Below are positions 25,294-34,265 of a stretch of 64,000 nt of DNA, one piece after another (the first letter of the stretch is position 1; each line of letters begins with the position of its first letter). Origin of the DNA: RPQJ01 sp963778185 (GTDB lineage Bacteria > Pseudomonadota > Gammaproteobacteria > Steroidobacterales > Steroidobacteraceae). A program made the translations under genes and the position numbers. Under the pieces are notes generated by a model. It saw only the letters and a list, made by a program, of their open reading frames with translations. It did no database searches and had not been told where the DNA came from. Where the stretch lies: contig CAVZTF010000003.1 in the NCBI GenBank assembly GCA_963778185.1, positions 124,001-188,000 on the forward strand. Reading direction: 5' to 3'.

Positions 25294-26256
25294 TCACAGG
25301 CCGTCGGGGCCGCCGCCGGCCGCCACCTTCTCCATGAGCCGCTGTATGGGCGCAAGTTCCTGATCTTCAAGGCTTCGGATCCACATAATCGATGGATCCG
25401 CATTGGTCCAGGTCAGCTGGCGCTTGGCAAGGTTGCGCGTCGCCCGCTGGCCGGCCTCGACGGCCGCCGCGAGGCTCGTCTCGCCCGCAAGGTGCGCCCA
25501 GAGCTGCCGGTAACCGACTGCCCGCAGGCTCGGAAGGTCCGCCCGCAGGCTGCCGCGGGTCCGCAATGTGGCGACTTCCTCCAGGAAGCCCGCCGCCATC
25601 ATCTCGACGAATCGCGTGTCGATGCGACGATACAGTTCCGCCCGGTCGAACGGCTGCAAGGCGAAGGCGGCCAGTCGCAGCGGCGCCGGCACGGCGAGCT
25701 TCTGCAGTTCCGACAGCGGCCGCCCCGTCAGCTCCAGCACCTCGAGTGCGCGCTGTATGCGCTGGCCGTCGGCCGGACGGATGCGGGCCGCCACCTCGGC
25801 GTCGCGAGCTGCGAGTTCGGCGTGCAGCGCCGGCCAGCCGAGCTCCTGCGCCCGTCGGTCGATGCGCTCGCGCACGGCGGGACTCGCTTCCGGCAGCGGG
25901 GCCATCCCCTTCGTCAATGCGCGGAAGTACAGCATCGTGCCGCCGACCAGCAGCGGCACCCTCCGCCGCTGCCGGATCCCGCCGATCAGTTCCAGCGCAT
26001 CGCGCCGGAAGCGCCCCGCCGAATAAGGCACGGACGGGTCGCAGATGTCGATGAGGTGGTGCGGCACGGCCGCCCGTACCTCCAGGGAGGGCTTCGAGGT
26101 GCCGATGTCCATGCCGCGATAGACCTGCGCCGAGTCCACGCTGACGATCTCGAGCGGGAACCGCCTGGCGAGCCGCAAGGCGAGTTCGGTCTTGCCCGCG
26201 CAGGTCGGGCCCATGAGCAGCACCGCATCGGCCGGCACGAGGGCGTCCGCGGTCAT
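25294..26256 (-). CDS. miaA: tRNA dimethylallyltransferase MiaA
   Basis: A 320-residue enzyme that prenylates A37 of tRNAs reading UNN codons. It has the P-loop GPTCAGKTELAL, DSAQVYRGMDIGTSKP, VGGTMLYFRAL and the C-terminal RQLTWTNADPSIMWI segment. The ATG at 26256 overlaps the mutL stop (ATGA), so translation is coupled to mutL. An open extension to 26328 lies inside mutL and is ignored. Confidence 0.96.
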   Translation of the reverse strand: MTADALVPADAVLLMGPTCAGKTELALRLARRFPLEIVSVDSAQVYRGMDIGTSKPSLEVRAAVPHHLIDICDPSVPYSAGRFRRDALELIGGIRQRRRVPLLVGGTMLYFRALTKGMAPLPEASPAVRERIDRRAQELGWPALHAELAARDAEVAARIRPADGQRIQRALEVLELTGRPLSELQKLAVPAPLRLAAFALQPFDRAELYRRIDTRFVEMMAAGFLEEVATLRTRGSLRADLPSLRAVGYRQLWAHLAGETSLAAAVEAGQRATRNLAKRQLTWTNADPSIMWIRSLEDQELAPIQRLMEKVAAGGGPDGL

Positions 26257-28031
26257 CGTCCGCGCAGGAACAGGCGGTCGAGGTCGTCCATGCCAACGAA
26301 CGACCACGTCGGGCGACCGTGCACGCATTGGTCGGCGCGCAAGGTGGTTTCCATCTCGCGCAGCAGGGCGTTCATTTCCGGCACGGTCAGGCGCCGGTTC
26401 GCACGGACGGCCTGGTGGCAGGCCATGGTGCCGAGCGCGCGCTCGAGCGCCTGCCGCGCGCCGCCGCTGCCTTGCGCACGCAGGTCCGCGAGCATGTCGC
26501 GCACGAGGGCCGTGGGCTCGGCCGACGACAGCAGTGCCGGCATGGAACGCACCAGCAGTTGCGTGGGCCCGCCGCGCGAAATCTCGATGCCGAGTTCGTC
26601 GAACAGCGTCAGGTGCGCTTCGGCCTCGTCGGCCTCGGCCACCGCAACGTTGAGCGCGACCGGCACGAGCAAGGGCTGGCTCGCGACGCGCTGTGCCGCG
26701 AGCGACGCCTTGAGCCGCTCGTAGGTCGTGCGTTCGTGCGCCGCGTGCATGTCCACCAGCACCAGGCCGCCCTGCGCCTGCGCGAGGATGTAGATGCCGT
26801 GCAGTTGCGCGATGGCGAAGCCGAGCGGGTGCTCGTGCGGCTCGGCCCAGGGCTCGCGCGGCTCCGCTGCAGCGGACGCCGGCAGCGCAGACTCGACCGC
26901 ACCCGCGGCGTCGCGAATGCCCGGCGCCAGCGCCGTGTAGAGGTCGAGGGCCGACGTGCGCGGCGCAACGGTGCCCACCGCATCGTTGAGCGAGAAGCGC
27001 GCCGCCGGAATTTCCTCAGCCGCGGTTCGGGCCGGCCGGGTCTGCGCCAGCGCTCGCTCGAGCGTGCGGAACAGGAAGTCGTGCACGAGCCCCGGCTCGC
27101 GGAAGCGCACCTCGAGCTTTTGCGGGTGGGCGTTGACGTCCACGCGCGCCGGATCCATGTCGAGGTACAGCACATACGCCGGCTGCCGGCCGTGATAGAG
27201 GACGTCGCGGTAAGCGAGCCGCACGGCGCTCGACACGAGCCTGTCGCGCAGCGGACGTCCGTTGAGATAGAAGTGCTGCTGGTCCGCCTGGCTGCGCGCA
27301 TAGGTGGGCATGCAGAACCAGCCGCTCAGGCGCAGGCCGGCGCCCTCGTGGTCGAGCTTGAGCGCATGGGCGATGAACTCCTCGCCGAGGATTGCCGCCA
27401 CGCGGGCGTCGCGTCCTCGTTCGTCGCGCGCCGGCGGGTGATCCGCGAGTGCCCGACGGGCCGAACTCAGGCGGAACCCGACCTCGAAGCGGCTCAACGC
27501 GAGCCGCTCGACGAGGCGCTCGACCTGCGCGAGTTCCGTGCGCTCCGCACGCAGGAACTTGCGCCGCGCCGGCACGTTGAAGAACAGGTCGCGGACCTCG
27601 ACCGTGGTGCCCGGCGGGTGCGGCTGCGGCGCAGGACCGCTCACTTCGCCGTCCACCGCGGACACTGCGTACGCGACAGGGGCGACAGCCGCGCGGGACA
27701 CGAGCTTCATGCGCGAGACCGAAGCGATGCTCGGCAGGGCCTCGCCGCGGAATCCCAGGGTGCGGACGGCCTCGAGGTCCTCGATGCGGCCGATCTTGCT
27801 GGTGGCGTGCCGCGCCAGCGCGAGCACCAGTTCGCCGGCGGGGATACCGCCACCGTCGTCGCGGACCCGGCACAGGGTGGCGCCGCCGCCCTCGACCTCG
27901 ATCTCGATCGATCGCGCACCCGCGTCGAGGCTGTTCTCGACCAGTTCCTTGATCACCGACGCCGGGCGCTCGACGACCTCGCCGGCCGCGATCTGGTGGA
28001 TCAATTGCTCGGGAAGGACCCGTATGGTCAT
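26253..28031 (-). CDS. mutL: DNA mismatch repair protein MutL
   Basis: A 592-residue mismatch-repair ATPase. The GHKL N-terminus has IAAGEVVERPASVIKELVEN and the ENSLDAGA and DDGGGI motifs; a variable linker and a C-terminal dimerisation domain follow. The C-terminus carries DMHAAHERTTYE, close to the DQHA(x)2E(x)4E metal site of endonuclease-type MutL. The protein may therefore nick DNA itself rather than rely on MutH (inference). The ATG at 28031 is chosen over an upstream extension to 28151. It is coupled to miaA. Confidence 0.95.
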   Translation of the reverse strand: MTIRVLPEQLIHQIAAGEVVERPASVIKELVENSLDAGARSIEIEVEGGGATLCRVRDDGGGIPAGELVLALARHATSKIGRIEDLEAVRTLGFRGEALPSIASVSRMKLVSRAAVAPVAYAVSAVDGEVSGPAPQPHPPGTTVEVRDLFFNVPARRKFLRAERTELAQVERLVERLALSRFEVGFRLSSARRALADHPPARDERGRDARVAAILGEEFIAHALKLDHEGAGLRLSGWFCMPTYARSQADQQHFYLNGRPLRDRLVSSAVRLAYRDVLYHGRQPAYVLYLDMDPARVDVNAHPQKLEVRFREPGLVHDFLFRTLERALAQTRPARTAAEEIPAARFSLNDAVGTVAPRTSALDLYTALAPGIRDAAGAVESALPASAAAEPREPWAEPHEHPLGFAIAQLHGIYILAQAQGGLVLVDMHAAHERTTYERLKASLAAQRVASQPLLVPVALNVAVAEADEAEAHLTLFDELGIEISRGGPTQLLVRSMPALLSSAEPTALVRDMLADLRAQGSGGARQALERALGTMACHQAVRANRRLTVPEMNALLREMETTLRADQCVHGRPTWSFVGMDDLDRLFLRGR

Positions 28032-28083
28032 GGACGGGGCGGCCTCGCGCAAGGGGCCGCGAGAATAGCAGGCCTGAGGGGGC

Positions 28084-29355
28084 TCAGCGTTCCGCGAGGG
28101 TCTGGGTGTCGGCGCCGGCGCCGCCGCGACGGGCGGCCACGAGCGCGGCAATCCGGGTCCCGGGCGGCGGCTTCTCGTAGAAGTAGTTCTTCACCCCGGA
28201 GTGGATCGCCTGGGCGATCCGCTGCTGGTGCGTCGCGTCGCGCAAGCGGCGCTCGTCCGTGGCGTTCGAGATGAACGCGGTCTCGACCAGCATCGACGGG
28301 ATGTCGGGCGACTTGAGCACGATGAACCCCGCGTGCTTCACGCGCGGCCCGTGCACGGAACCGACCCGCCGCAGCGCCGCGAGCACGCTGTCCGCGGCCT
28401 CGACGCTGTTGCTCACCGCTTCCTTCTGGGTGACGTCGAGAAGGACCGAGGCGAGCACGTCGCTCTTGTCGTCGAGCGACACGCCACCCATCAGGTCCGC
28501 GGCGTTCTCGCGCTCGGCGAGCCACCTCGACGCCTCGTCGGTCGCGCCCCGCAGCGACAGCACGTAGACGGACGAGCCGCTGACGCCGCGGTTCTGCACC
28601 GAGTCGGCATGCACCGAGATGAACATGTCCGCGCCGAGTTCGCGCGCCTTGCGGGAGCGGCCGCGCAGCGTGATGAAATAGTCCCCGTCGCGGATCAGCA
28701 CGGCGCGCATGCCTTCCTCGGCGTCGATCCCGGCAGCCAGCTTGCGCGCGATCGCGAGCGTCACGTCCTTCTCGCGCGTGCCGCCGCGCCCGAGGGCGCC
28801 CGGGTCCTGGCCTCCGTGGCCCGCGTCGATGGCGATCACGAGGTCGCGGCCTTTCGCCGCCGCGATGGGCAGCACCTTGACCGGGTTCGGCGCCTCGGCC
28901 GCAGGCCGGGCCGCCACCGCGGGAGCCTGCGTTCCTGCGGTCGCAGTACCGGCCGGCAGTTCGATGACCAGCCGATGACCTGCGGCACCCTCCGGGCCCA
29001 CGGCGAAGCTCCTCATCGACTGCCGGGACGAAAGATCGAGCACGATGCGCAGGCCCCGATTCGGCCGAGGGCCGGAGCGAACCTCTTGCACCGGTCCCTG
29101 CCCGTCCGGCAGACCCTTCGCCAGCGCGAGCTGCGCGTTGTCGAGGTCGATGACGACGCGGTCCGGGTTGTCGAGCGTGAACACCTCGTGCCGCACCGGA
29201 CCCGACAGGTCGAGCACCAGCCGGGTGCCTTCGGGACCGGCCCAGAGCCGAACATCGGTTACGTGAACGGGCGATGCAGCCAGCGCCGGGTCGGCGAGAA
29301 TCGTGCCGCAGCAGGCAACGACGAACGCGAGCAGTGTGGGCAGGCGTGGGAACAT
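28084..29355 (-). CDS. amiC: N-acetylmuramoyl-L-alanine amidase (AmiC type)
   Basis: A 423-residue exported zinc amidase that cleaves peptidoglycan stem peptides during cell separation. It has a signal peptide (about residues 1-26, ending A-L-A-A), an AMIN domain (about 28-140) that targets the septum, and an Amidase_3 domain with the zinc ligands in AIDAGHGGQDPG, TREKDVT and FISVHADS, plus the catalytic Glu in MLVETAFISN. No LysM domain is visible. It lies 52 bases before mutL in the usual tsaE-amiC-mutL-miaA order. Confidence 0.93.
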   Translation of the reverse strand: MFPRLPTLLAFVVACCGTILADPALAASPVHVTDVRLWAGPEGTRLVLDLSGPVRHEVFTLDNPDRVVIDLDNAQLALAKGLPDGQGPVQEVRSGPRPNRGLRIVLDLSSRQSMRSFAVGPEGAAGHRLVIELPAGTATAGTQAPAVAARPAAEAPNPVKVLPIAAAKGRDLVIAIDAGHGGQDPGALGRGGTREKDVTLAIARKLAAGIDAEEGMRAVLIRDGDYFITLRGRSRKARELGADMFISVHADSVQNRGVSGSSVYVLSLRGATDEASRWLAERENAADLMGGVSLDDKSDVLASVLLDVTQKEAVSNSVEAADSVLAALRRVGSVHGPRVKHAGFIVLKSPDIPSMLVETAFISNATDERRLRDATHQQRIAQAIHSGVKNYFYEKPPPGTRIAALVAARRGGAGADTQTLAER

Positions 29356-29396
29356 GCGACGTAATCTACGCTGATCCGGGGTATTAACTCAATAAA

Positions 29397-29423
29397 ATTA
29401 TAAAGATACGCGTGTTTTGTCAG
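29397..29423 (-). promoter_or_regulatory. Putative promoter for amiC-mutL-miaA-hfq
   Basis: On the minus strand, CTGACA (29423-29418) and TATAAT (29402-29397) stand 15 bases apart in an unusually AT-rich 65-base gap between tsaE and amiC. The -35 box overlaps the tsaE stop codon. The spacer is shorter than optimal, so this is moderate evidence. Confidence 0.45.
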
Positions 29424-29896
29424 GCCTGGTCGAGGCCTGCCCCGCGCGCAACCAGCCGGCCGGGCTCAGTGGCGGCCTCGATGGCGACGATGCGCCCTGC
29501 GTCGCTGTAGCCGAGCTGCAGCTCGAGGTCGGGCCGGCCGAGCCGATCACCGGCGCGTTCCGGCCATTCGATCAGCAGCACGCTGCCGTCGACCGCAAGT
29601 TCGCGCAGGCCGAGTTCGTCGAGTTCCGCCGGATCGCGCAGGCGGTAGAGGTCGCAGTGATAGACGTCGCGACCGGCCAGGCGATAGGGCTCGATGAGCG
29701 TGTAGGTGGGACTCCTTACGGCACCGTCGTGACCCAGTGCGGCAAGGAACCCGGACACGAGCGTCGTCTTTCCGGCCCCGAGCTCGCCCGACAATCCGAT
29801 GAGCAGGGCCTCCTTCGGATTGGCTGCGCGAACCGCAGCGGCGAGTCGCGCCCCGAGCGCACGCATCTCCTCGGCGCTCCCCGCCGCAAGGCTCAC
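29420..29896 (-). CDS. tsaE: tRNA threonylcarbamoyladenosine biosynthesis protein TsaE
   Basis: A 158-residue ATPase needed with TsaB/TsaD to make t6A37 in tRNA. The P-loop is GELGAGKTTLV, followed by SPTYTLIEPY and HCDLYRL. The true start is a GTG at 29896 that overlaps the nnr stop (GTGA); the longer open frame upstream is a shadow of nnr. The length matches the family. Confidence 0.93.
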   Translation of the reverse strand: MSLAAGSAEEMRALGARLAAAVRAANPKEALLIGLSGELGAGKTTLVSGFLAALGHDGAVRSPTYTLIEPYRLAGRDVYHCDLYRLRDPAELDELGLRELAVDGSVLLIEWPERAGDRLGRPDLELQLGYSDAGRIVAIEAATEPGRLVARGAGLDQA

Positions 29897-31377
29897 TGGG
29901 GATTCACGCAAGCCCGCACCTGCTCGATCACGTCGCCGGCCAGCAGCCCGCGCTCGCCCCTGCGCGCGGCGAGGTCCCCGGCCTGTGCGTGGACGTACAC
30001 GCCGGCGCGCGCCGCAAGCGCGAGGTCGCCGCATTGCGCCGCGATCCCGGCAATGACACCGGTGAGCACGTCGCCCATGCCGCCCGTGGCCATCCCGGGA
30101 TTGCCGCGATCGCAAATGCGCGGCACGTCGCCCGGCGACTGCACGATCGATCCTGCACCCTTCAGGACGACGTGCCCACCAAAGCGTTCCTGCAGTGCGC
30201 GCGCGGCGGCCATCCGATCGGCCTGCACCGCGGCGCCCGTCGCCGCCAGCAGGCGTGCGGCCTCGCCGGGATGCGGCGTGAGTACCCAGCGATCGTTGCG
30301 GCGCGGCACGGCCGCGAGCAGGTTGAGGGCATCCGCGTCCACCACCAGCGGCAAGTCGCTGCCCAGCACGGCCGCGCAAATCGAGCGGCCCCAGTCGCCC
30401 TGTCCCAGGCCCGGCCCGATCACGACGACGCTCGCTCGCGCGAGCGCGCCTGACAAGTCCTGTGCCGAGCGGGCTGCCACGCACATGAGCTCCGGCCGCG
30501 CCCCCGCGGTCCCGGTGTTCTCGGGATGCATGGCCACCGTCACCAGACCCGCGCCGGCCCGCAGCGCCGCCTCGCCCGCGAGTCGTGCGGCGCCCGGCAT
30601 GCCCGGCCCTCCGCCGATCACCAGCACGTGGCCGTGCGAGCCCTTGTGCGCGGCTCGTGGACGCCTCGGCAGCGCCGCCGCGACATCGTCATCGCCGAGC
30701 AGGCGCGCGACCGGTGACTGCAGTGCATAGGTCTCGCTCGGAACGTCGAGATCGTCGAGCACGAGGCGACCGACGTGCTCCGGACCCGCGCCGAGATACA
30801 AACCAAGCTTGCGACCGATGAAGGTCACCGTCAGGTTGGCGCGCGCCGCCGCGCCAAGGACCGCTCCCGTGTCGGCGTGCAGGCCCGAGGGAATGTCCAC
30901 CGCGACGATCGGCCGTCCGCAGGCATTGGCAGCCTGTACGATCGCGGCCGCATCGGCGGTCAACTCGCGAGCGAGGCCCGTGCCGAAGATCGCATCGACG
31001 ACGACATCCGCGTCGAGCGCCTGCGCCGACCACGCCTGGCACCGGCCGCCGGCTGCCGTGAAGTCCTCGTACGCATGCCGCGCATCGCTGCCCAATTGCT
31101 GCGGGTCACCGGCCGCGACGACGTTGACCCTCATGCCCTGGGCCCGTGCGACGCGCGCGACGACGTACCCGTCGCCCCCGTTGTTGCCTGGCCCGCAGAG
31201 CACCGCCAGCGACCTCGTCGACGGCCACAGCGCGCGCAAGGCATCGAGCGTCGCGTGGCCCGCGCGCGTCATCAGTTCGTAGCCCGGAATGCCAAGCTCG
31301 CGGATGGCGCGGCGATCGAGTTCGCGCACCTGCTCGGCTGTATAGAGGGCGCCGGATTGCGCTTGCATGCCGGGCAT
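29893..31377 (-). CDS. nnr: Bifunctional NAD(P)H-hydrate epimerase/dehydratase
   Basis: A 494-residue metabolite-repair enzyme that restores damaged (hydrated) NADH and NADPH. The N-terminal NnrE epimerase domain contains GNNGGDGYV. The C-terminal NnrD dehydratase domain carries GPGLGQGDW and TGGMGDVLTGVIAG. The start is ambiguous. ATG 31377 has a GGGGG site, but a perfect minus-strand TATAAT overlaps it, which would place the transcript start at the in-frame ATG 31368. It is coupled to tsaE by a GTGA overlap and divergent from queG, an order seen in E. coli. Confidence 0.94.
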   Translation of the reverse strand: MPGMQAQSGALYTAEQVRELDRRAIRELGIPGYELMTRAGHATLDALRALWPSTRSLAVLCGPGNNGGDGYVVARVARAQGMRVNVVAAGDPQQLGSDARHAYEDFTAAGGRCQAWSAQALDADVVVDAIFGTGLARELTADAAAIVQAANACGRPIVAVDIPSGLHADTGAVLGAAARANLTVTFIGRKLGLYLGAGPEHVGRLVLDDLDVPSETYALQSPVARLLGDDDVAAALPRRPRAAHKGSHGHVLVIGGGPGMPGAARLAGEAALRAGAGLVTVAMHPENTGTAGARPELMCVAARSAQDLSGALARASVVVIGPGLGQGDWGRSICAAVLGSDLPLVVDADALNLLAAVPRRNDRWVLTPHPGEAARLLAATGAAVQADRMAAARALQERFGGHVVLKGAGSIVQSPGDVPRICDRGNPGMATGGMGDVLTGVIAGIAAQCGDLALAARAGVYVHAQAGDLAARRGERGLLAGDVIEQVRACVNPQ

Positions 31378-31381
31378 TATA
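31376..31381 (-). promoter_or_regulatory. TATAAT box at the nnr start, possible leaderless promoter
   Basis: A perfect TATAAT on the minus strand (31381-31376), followed by GCCCGGC and then ATG at 31368. With a normal 7-base distance the transcript would begin at or next to that ATG and be leaderless. No convincing -35 hexamer was found, so the call rests on the -10 and spacing. Confidence 0.45.
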
Positions 31382-31422
31382 CTGACCCCCGCCCTTCAGC
31401 CCTCACGCACGGCCGCCATCGC

Positions 31423-32508
31423 ATGAATTTCGCAGCGCTCGCAGCGCAGGTCAAGGACTGGGGCCGGGAGCTCGGCTTCCGGCGCGTGGGCATTGCGGCC
31501 GTCGACCTGCCGGACGACGAGCGACGTTTCGCGGACTGGCTCGCCGCCGGCCGGCACGGGGAGATGCAATACATGGCGCGGCACGGCATGAAGCGCGCAC
31601 GGCCGTCGGAACTCGTCCCGGGGACGGTGCGCGTGATCTCGGCGCGCCTGGACTACCTGCCGCCGGGCGCGGGGCCAGGCAGCGTCCTTGCCGACCCGGC
31701 GCTGGCCTACGTGTCGCGATATGCCGTCGGGCGCGACTACCACAGGCTCGTCCGGCAGAGGCTGGCCCGGCTCGCCGGCCGCCTCGCTGCGGCCGTCGGC
31801 GCCGAGGGCTACCGTGCGTTCACCGACAGCGCGCCGGTGCTGGAGAAGGCTCTCGCACGCGCGGCGGGCCTCGGCTGGATCGGCAAGCACACGAACCTGC
31901 TCGACCGCGACGACGGCTCGTGGTTCTTCCTGGGCGAGGTATTCACCGACGTGCCGCTGCCGGTGGACCAGCCGGTCACCGGCCACTGTGGCAGTTGCAC
32001 CGCGTGCATCGAGGTGTGCCCGACGCGGGCGATCGTCGCGCCGTACCAGCTCGACGCGCGGCGCTGCATTTCCTACCTCACCATCGAGCTCGACGGCCCG
32101 ATCCCCGAGGAGTTCCGGGCCGCCATCGGCAATCGCATCTATGGCTGCGACGATTGCCAGCTCGCGTGCCCCTGGAACCGCTACGCGAAGCTCACCGCGG
32201 AGCCCGACTTTCTGCCGCGCCACGGCCTCGATTGCGCGCGGCTCGTCGAACTGTTCGAGTGGACCGAAGCGCAGTTCCTCGAACGCATGGCTGGGAGCGC
32301 CATCCGCCGGATCGGCTACGAGCGCTGGCTGCGCAACATCGCGATCGCGCTGGGCAATGCGGATCCGGCGCCGGAGGTGGAAGCGGCCCTCGTGGCGCGA
32401 CGCGACGACCACAGCGCGGTCGTGCGTGAGAGCGTCGGCTGGGCGCTCGGCCGTCTGAAGGGGAAGACTCCGGAAAGTCGGGCCGTGATCACGGAGCCCG
32501 TAGCGTGA
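31423..32508 (+). CDS. queG: Epoxyqueuosine reductase QueG
   Basis: A 361-residue cobalamin- and iron-sulfur-dependent enzyme that performs the last step of queuosine synthesis on tRNA. Two ferredoxin-like 4Fe-4S motifs are visible: CGSCTACIEVCPTRAI and CDDCQLACPWN. The C-terminus has a HEAT-like repeat rich in Arg and Val. The ATG at 31423 is used; the much longer open frame upstream lies across nnr and is a shadow. Its last 20 bases overlap the convergent panC. Confidence 0.95.
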   Translation: MNFAALAAQVKDWGRELGFRRVGIAAVDLPDDERRFADWLAAGRHGEMQYMARHGMKRARPSELVPGTVRVISARLDYLPPGAGPGSVLADPALAYVSRYAVGRDYHRLVRQRLARLAGRLAAAVGAEGYRAFTDSAPVLEKALARAAGLGWIGKHTNLLDRDDGSWFFLGEVFTDVPLPVDQPVTGHCGSCTACIEVCPTRAIVAPYQLDARRCISYLTIELDGPIPEEFRAAIGNRIYGCDDCQLACPWNRYAKLTAEPDFLPRHGLDCARLVELFEWTEAQFLERMAGSAIRRIGYERWLRNIAIALGNADPAPEVEAALVARRDDHSAVVRESVGWALGRLKGKTPESRAVITEPVA

Positions 32509-33364
32509 TCCCGCCCGCCGCACGGCACTGCAGGTTGTCGATCAGCCTCGCGCGACTCAGCCGCGCGGCGGCCAGCACGACGACGTCCACGTTGGCGCCG
32601 TGCGGGCGCGCAAGCGACTCCGCCATGCGCACCTCGAAGTAGTCGGCACGGAAGCCCGCGGCGCGCAGCGCCTCGAGCCCCTCGCGCTCGATGTCCGCGA
32701 TGTCGCCGTCACCCGATTCCAGCCTGCGCCGGGCGTGGTCGAGCGCGCGATACAGCCGCGGGGCGCGGCCGCGCTCTTCCTCGTCGAGGTAACGATTGCG
32801 GGAGCTGAGCGCGAGGCCGTCCTCCGCACGCACGGTCGGCGCGCCCACGATCCTCACGGGCAGGCACAGGTCCTCGACCGAATGCCGGATGATCGTGAGC
32901 TGCTGGTAGTCCTTCTCGCCGAAGATCGCGACGTCGGGCTGGACGAGGTTCAGCAGCTTCACCACGACCGTGGCCACGCCCTGGAAATGGCCCGGGCGGA
33001 ACGCGCCGCAGAGGATGTTTGAAAGCCCGGGCACGTCCACGATCGTGCTGCCCGTGGTGCCCTTCGGGTACATCTCCGCAACGGTCGGCAGGAACAGCAC
33101 GTCGGCGCCGAGCTCGTCGAGCAGCGCGGAGTCGTCCTCGGGCGTGCGCGGATAGGCCGCGAAGTCCTCGCTCGGGCCGAACTGCAGCGGATTCACGAAC
33201 ACGCTCGCGACCACGCGATTGCCGTGCAGGTGCGCCGCGCCGACGAGACTCGCGTGCCCCGCGTGCAGGTTGCCCATCGTGGGCACGAAGGCGATGGTCT
33301 GGCGGGCCAGGCGCCACTCGCGCACGAGGGCGCGCAGATCGGCGATGCGCGTGATGGTCTGCAT
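32489..33364 (-). CDS. panC: Pantothenate synthetase
   Basis: A 291-residue ATP-dependent ligase that joins pantoate and beta-alanine. It has the nucleotidyl-transferase motifs MGNLHAGHASL near residue 30, FVNPLQFGPSED, GEKDYQQL and SSRNRYL. It lies ten bases after panB, giving a panB-panC unit, and overlaps the 3' end of queG. Confidence 0.97.
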   Translation of the reverse strand: MQTITRIADLRALVREWRLARQTIAFVPTMGNLHAGHASLVGAAHLHGNRVVASVFVNPLQFGPSEDFAAYPRTPEDDSALLDELGADVLFLPTVAEMYPKGTTGSTIVDVPGLSNILCGAFRPGHFQGVATVVVKLLNLVQPDVAIFGEKDYQQLTIIRHSVEDLCLPVRIVGAPTVRAEDGLALSSRNRYLDEEERGRAPRLYRALDHARRRLESGDGDIADIEREGLEALRAAGFRADYFEVRMAESLARPHGANVDVVVLAAARLSRARLIDNLQCRAAGGITLRAP

Positions 33365-33374
33365 CGCGCGGCTG

Positions 33375-34202
33375 CTAGAAGCAGTGTTCCGGCGCGGGAT
33401 AGGCGCGGGTCTTCACCGCGTCGACGTAGCTCCTGACCGCGGCGAGCGGGCTGTCGTGGCCCGCCATGCAGTTCTTCACGAAGCGCGGCTTGCGCCCGGG
33501 CGTGATGTCGAGGACGTCGTACAGCACGAGGATCTGGCCGTCCGTGTCGGGGCCGGCGCCGATGCCGATCACCGGAACGTGCAGCTCGGCGGTGATCTCG
33601 GCGCCGAGTTTCGACGGAATGCACTCGAGCAGCACGACGTCCGCGCCCGCGTCCTGCAGCGCCTTGGCGTCGCGCTTCATCTGCTCGGCCGCCGCTTCCT
33701 CGCGACCCTGCACGCGGAACCCGCCCGTCTTGTGCACGGACTGCGGCTTGAGGCCCAGATGGGCGCACACGGCGATGTCGTGGCTCGCGAGGAACTCGAC
33801 GATCTCGACCTGTCCCGCGCCCCCCTCCAGCTTCACCATCTTTGCGCCGCCTTCCTGCATCAGGCGCACCGCGTTCTTCAGCGCGTCCTCGCGCGACGTG
33901 TAGGTCATGAACGGCATGTCGGCCATGAGGAACGGACGGATCAGGCCGCGCGCCACCGCCTTGCAGTGGTAGATGACGTTTTCGAGCGTCACGGGCACGG
34001 TGGTGTCGTGGCCCTGGATCACCATGCCGAGCGAGTCGCCGACGAGCACCACGTCGACGCCCGCCTCGTCCACGACCGCGGCGTAGCTCGCGTCGTAACA
34101 GGTGAGGCTCGCGATCTTCTCGCCCTCGGCTTTCATGCGGCCCAGGGTCGCGACGTTGACCGGTGGACGCGCCGAATCACGCAGCTGGAGTTGTGTGTAC
34201 AT
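33375..34202 (-). CDS. panB: 3-methyl-2-oxobutanoate hydroxymethyltransferase
   Basis: A 275-residue TIM-barrel enzyme of the pantothenate pathway that adds a hydroxymethyl group from methylene-THF to ketoisovalerate. Signature segments are LTCYDASYAAVVDEAGVDVV, VGDSLGMVIQGHD and ECIPSKLGAEIT. The start ATG at 34202 gives a normal length. It is followed by panC and preceded by the deoxynucleoside kinase gene. Confidence 0.97.
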   Translation of the reverse strand: MYTQLQLRDSARPPVNVATLGRMKAEGEKIASLTCYDASYAAVVDEAGVDVVLVGDSLGMVIQGHDTTVPVTLENVIYHCKAVARGLIRPFLMADMPFMTYTSREDALKNAVRLMQEGGAKMVKLEGGAGQVEIVEFLASHDIAVCAHLGLKPQSVHKTGGFRVQGREEAAAEQMKRDAKALQDAGADVVLLECIPSKLGAEITAELHVPVIGIGAGPDTDGQILVLYDVLDITPGRKPRFVKNCMAGHDSPLAAVRSYVDAVKTRAYPAPEHCF

Positions 34203-34265
34203 GCGAGCGACTCTTATTCAGGCGGCCAGAATGACGGAGCCGCTGGCGAACATCAATGCCGGGAA

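Noticed and set aside
29897..30484. Extension of TsaE to 354 residues
   Set aside because: The added part is a shadow of nnr; a GTG overlapping the nnr stop gives the standard TsaE length.
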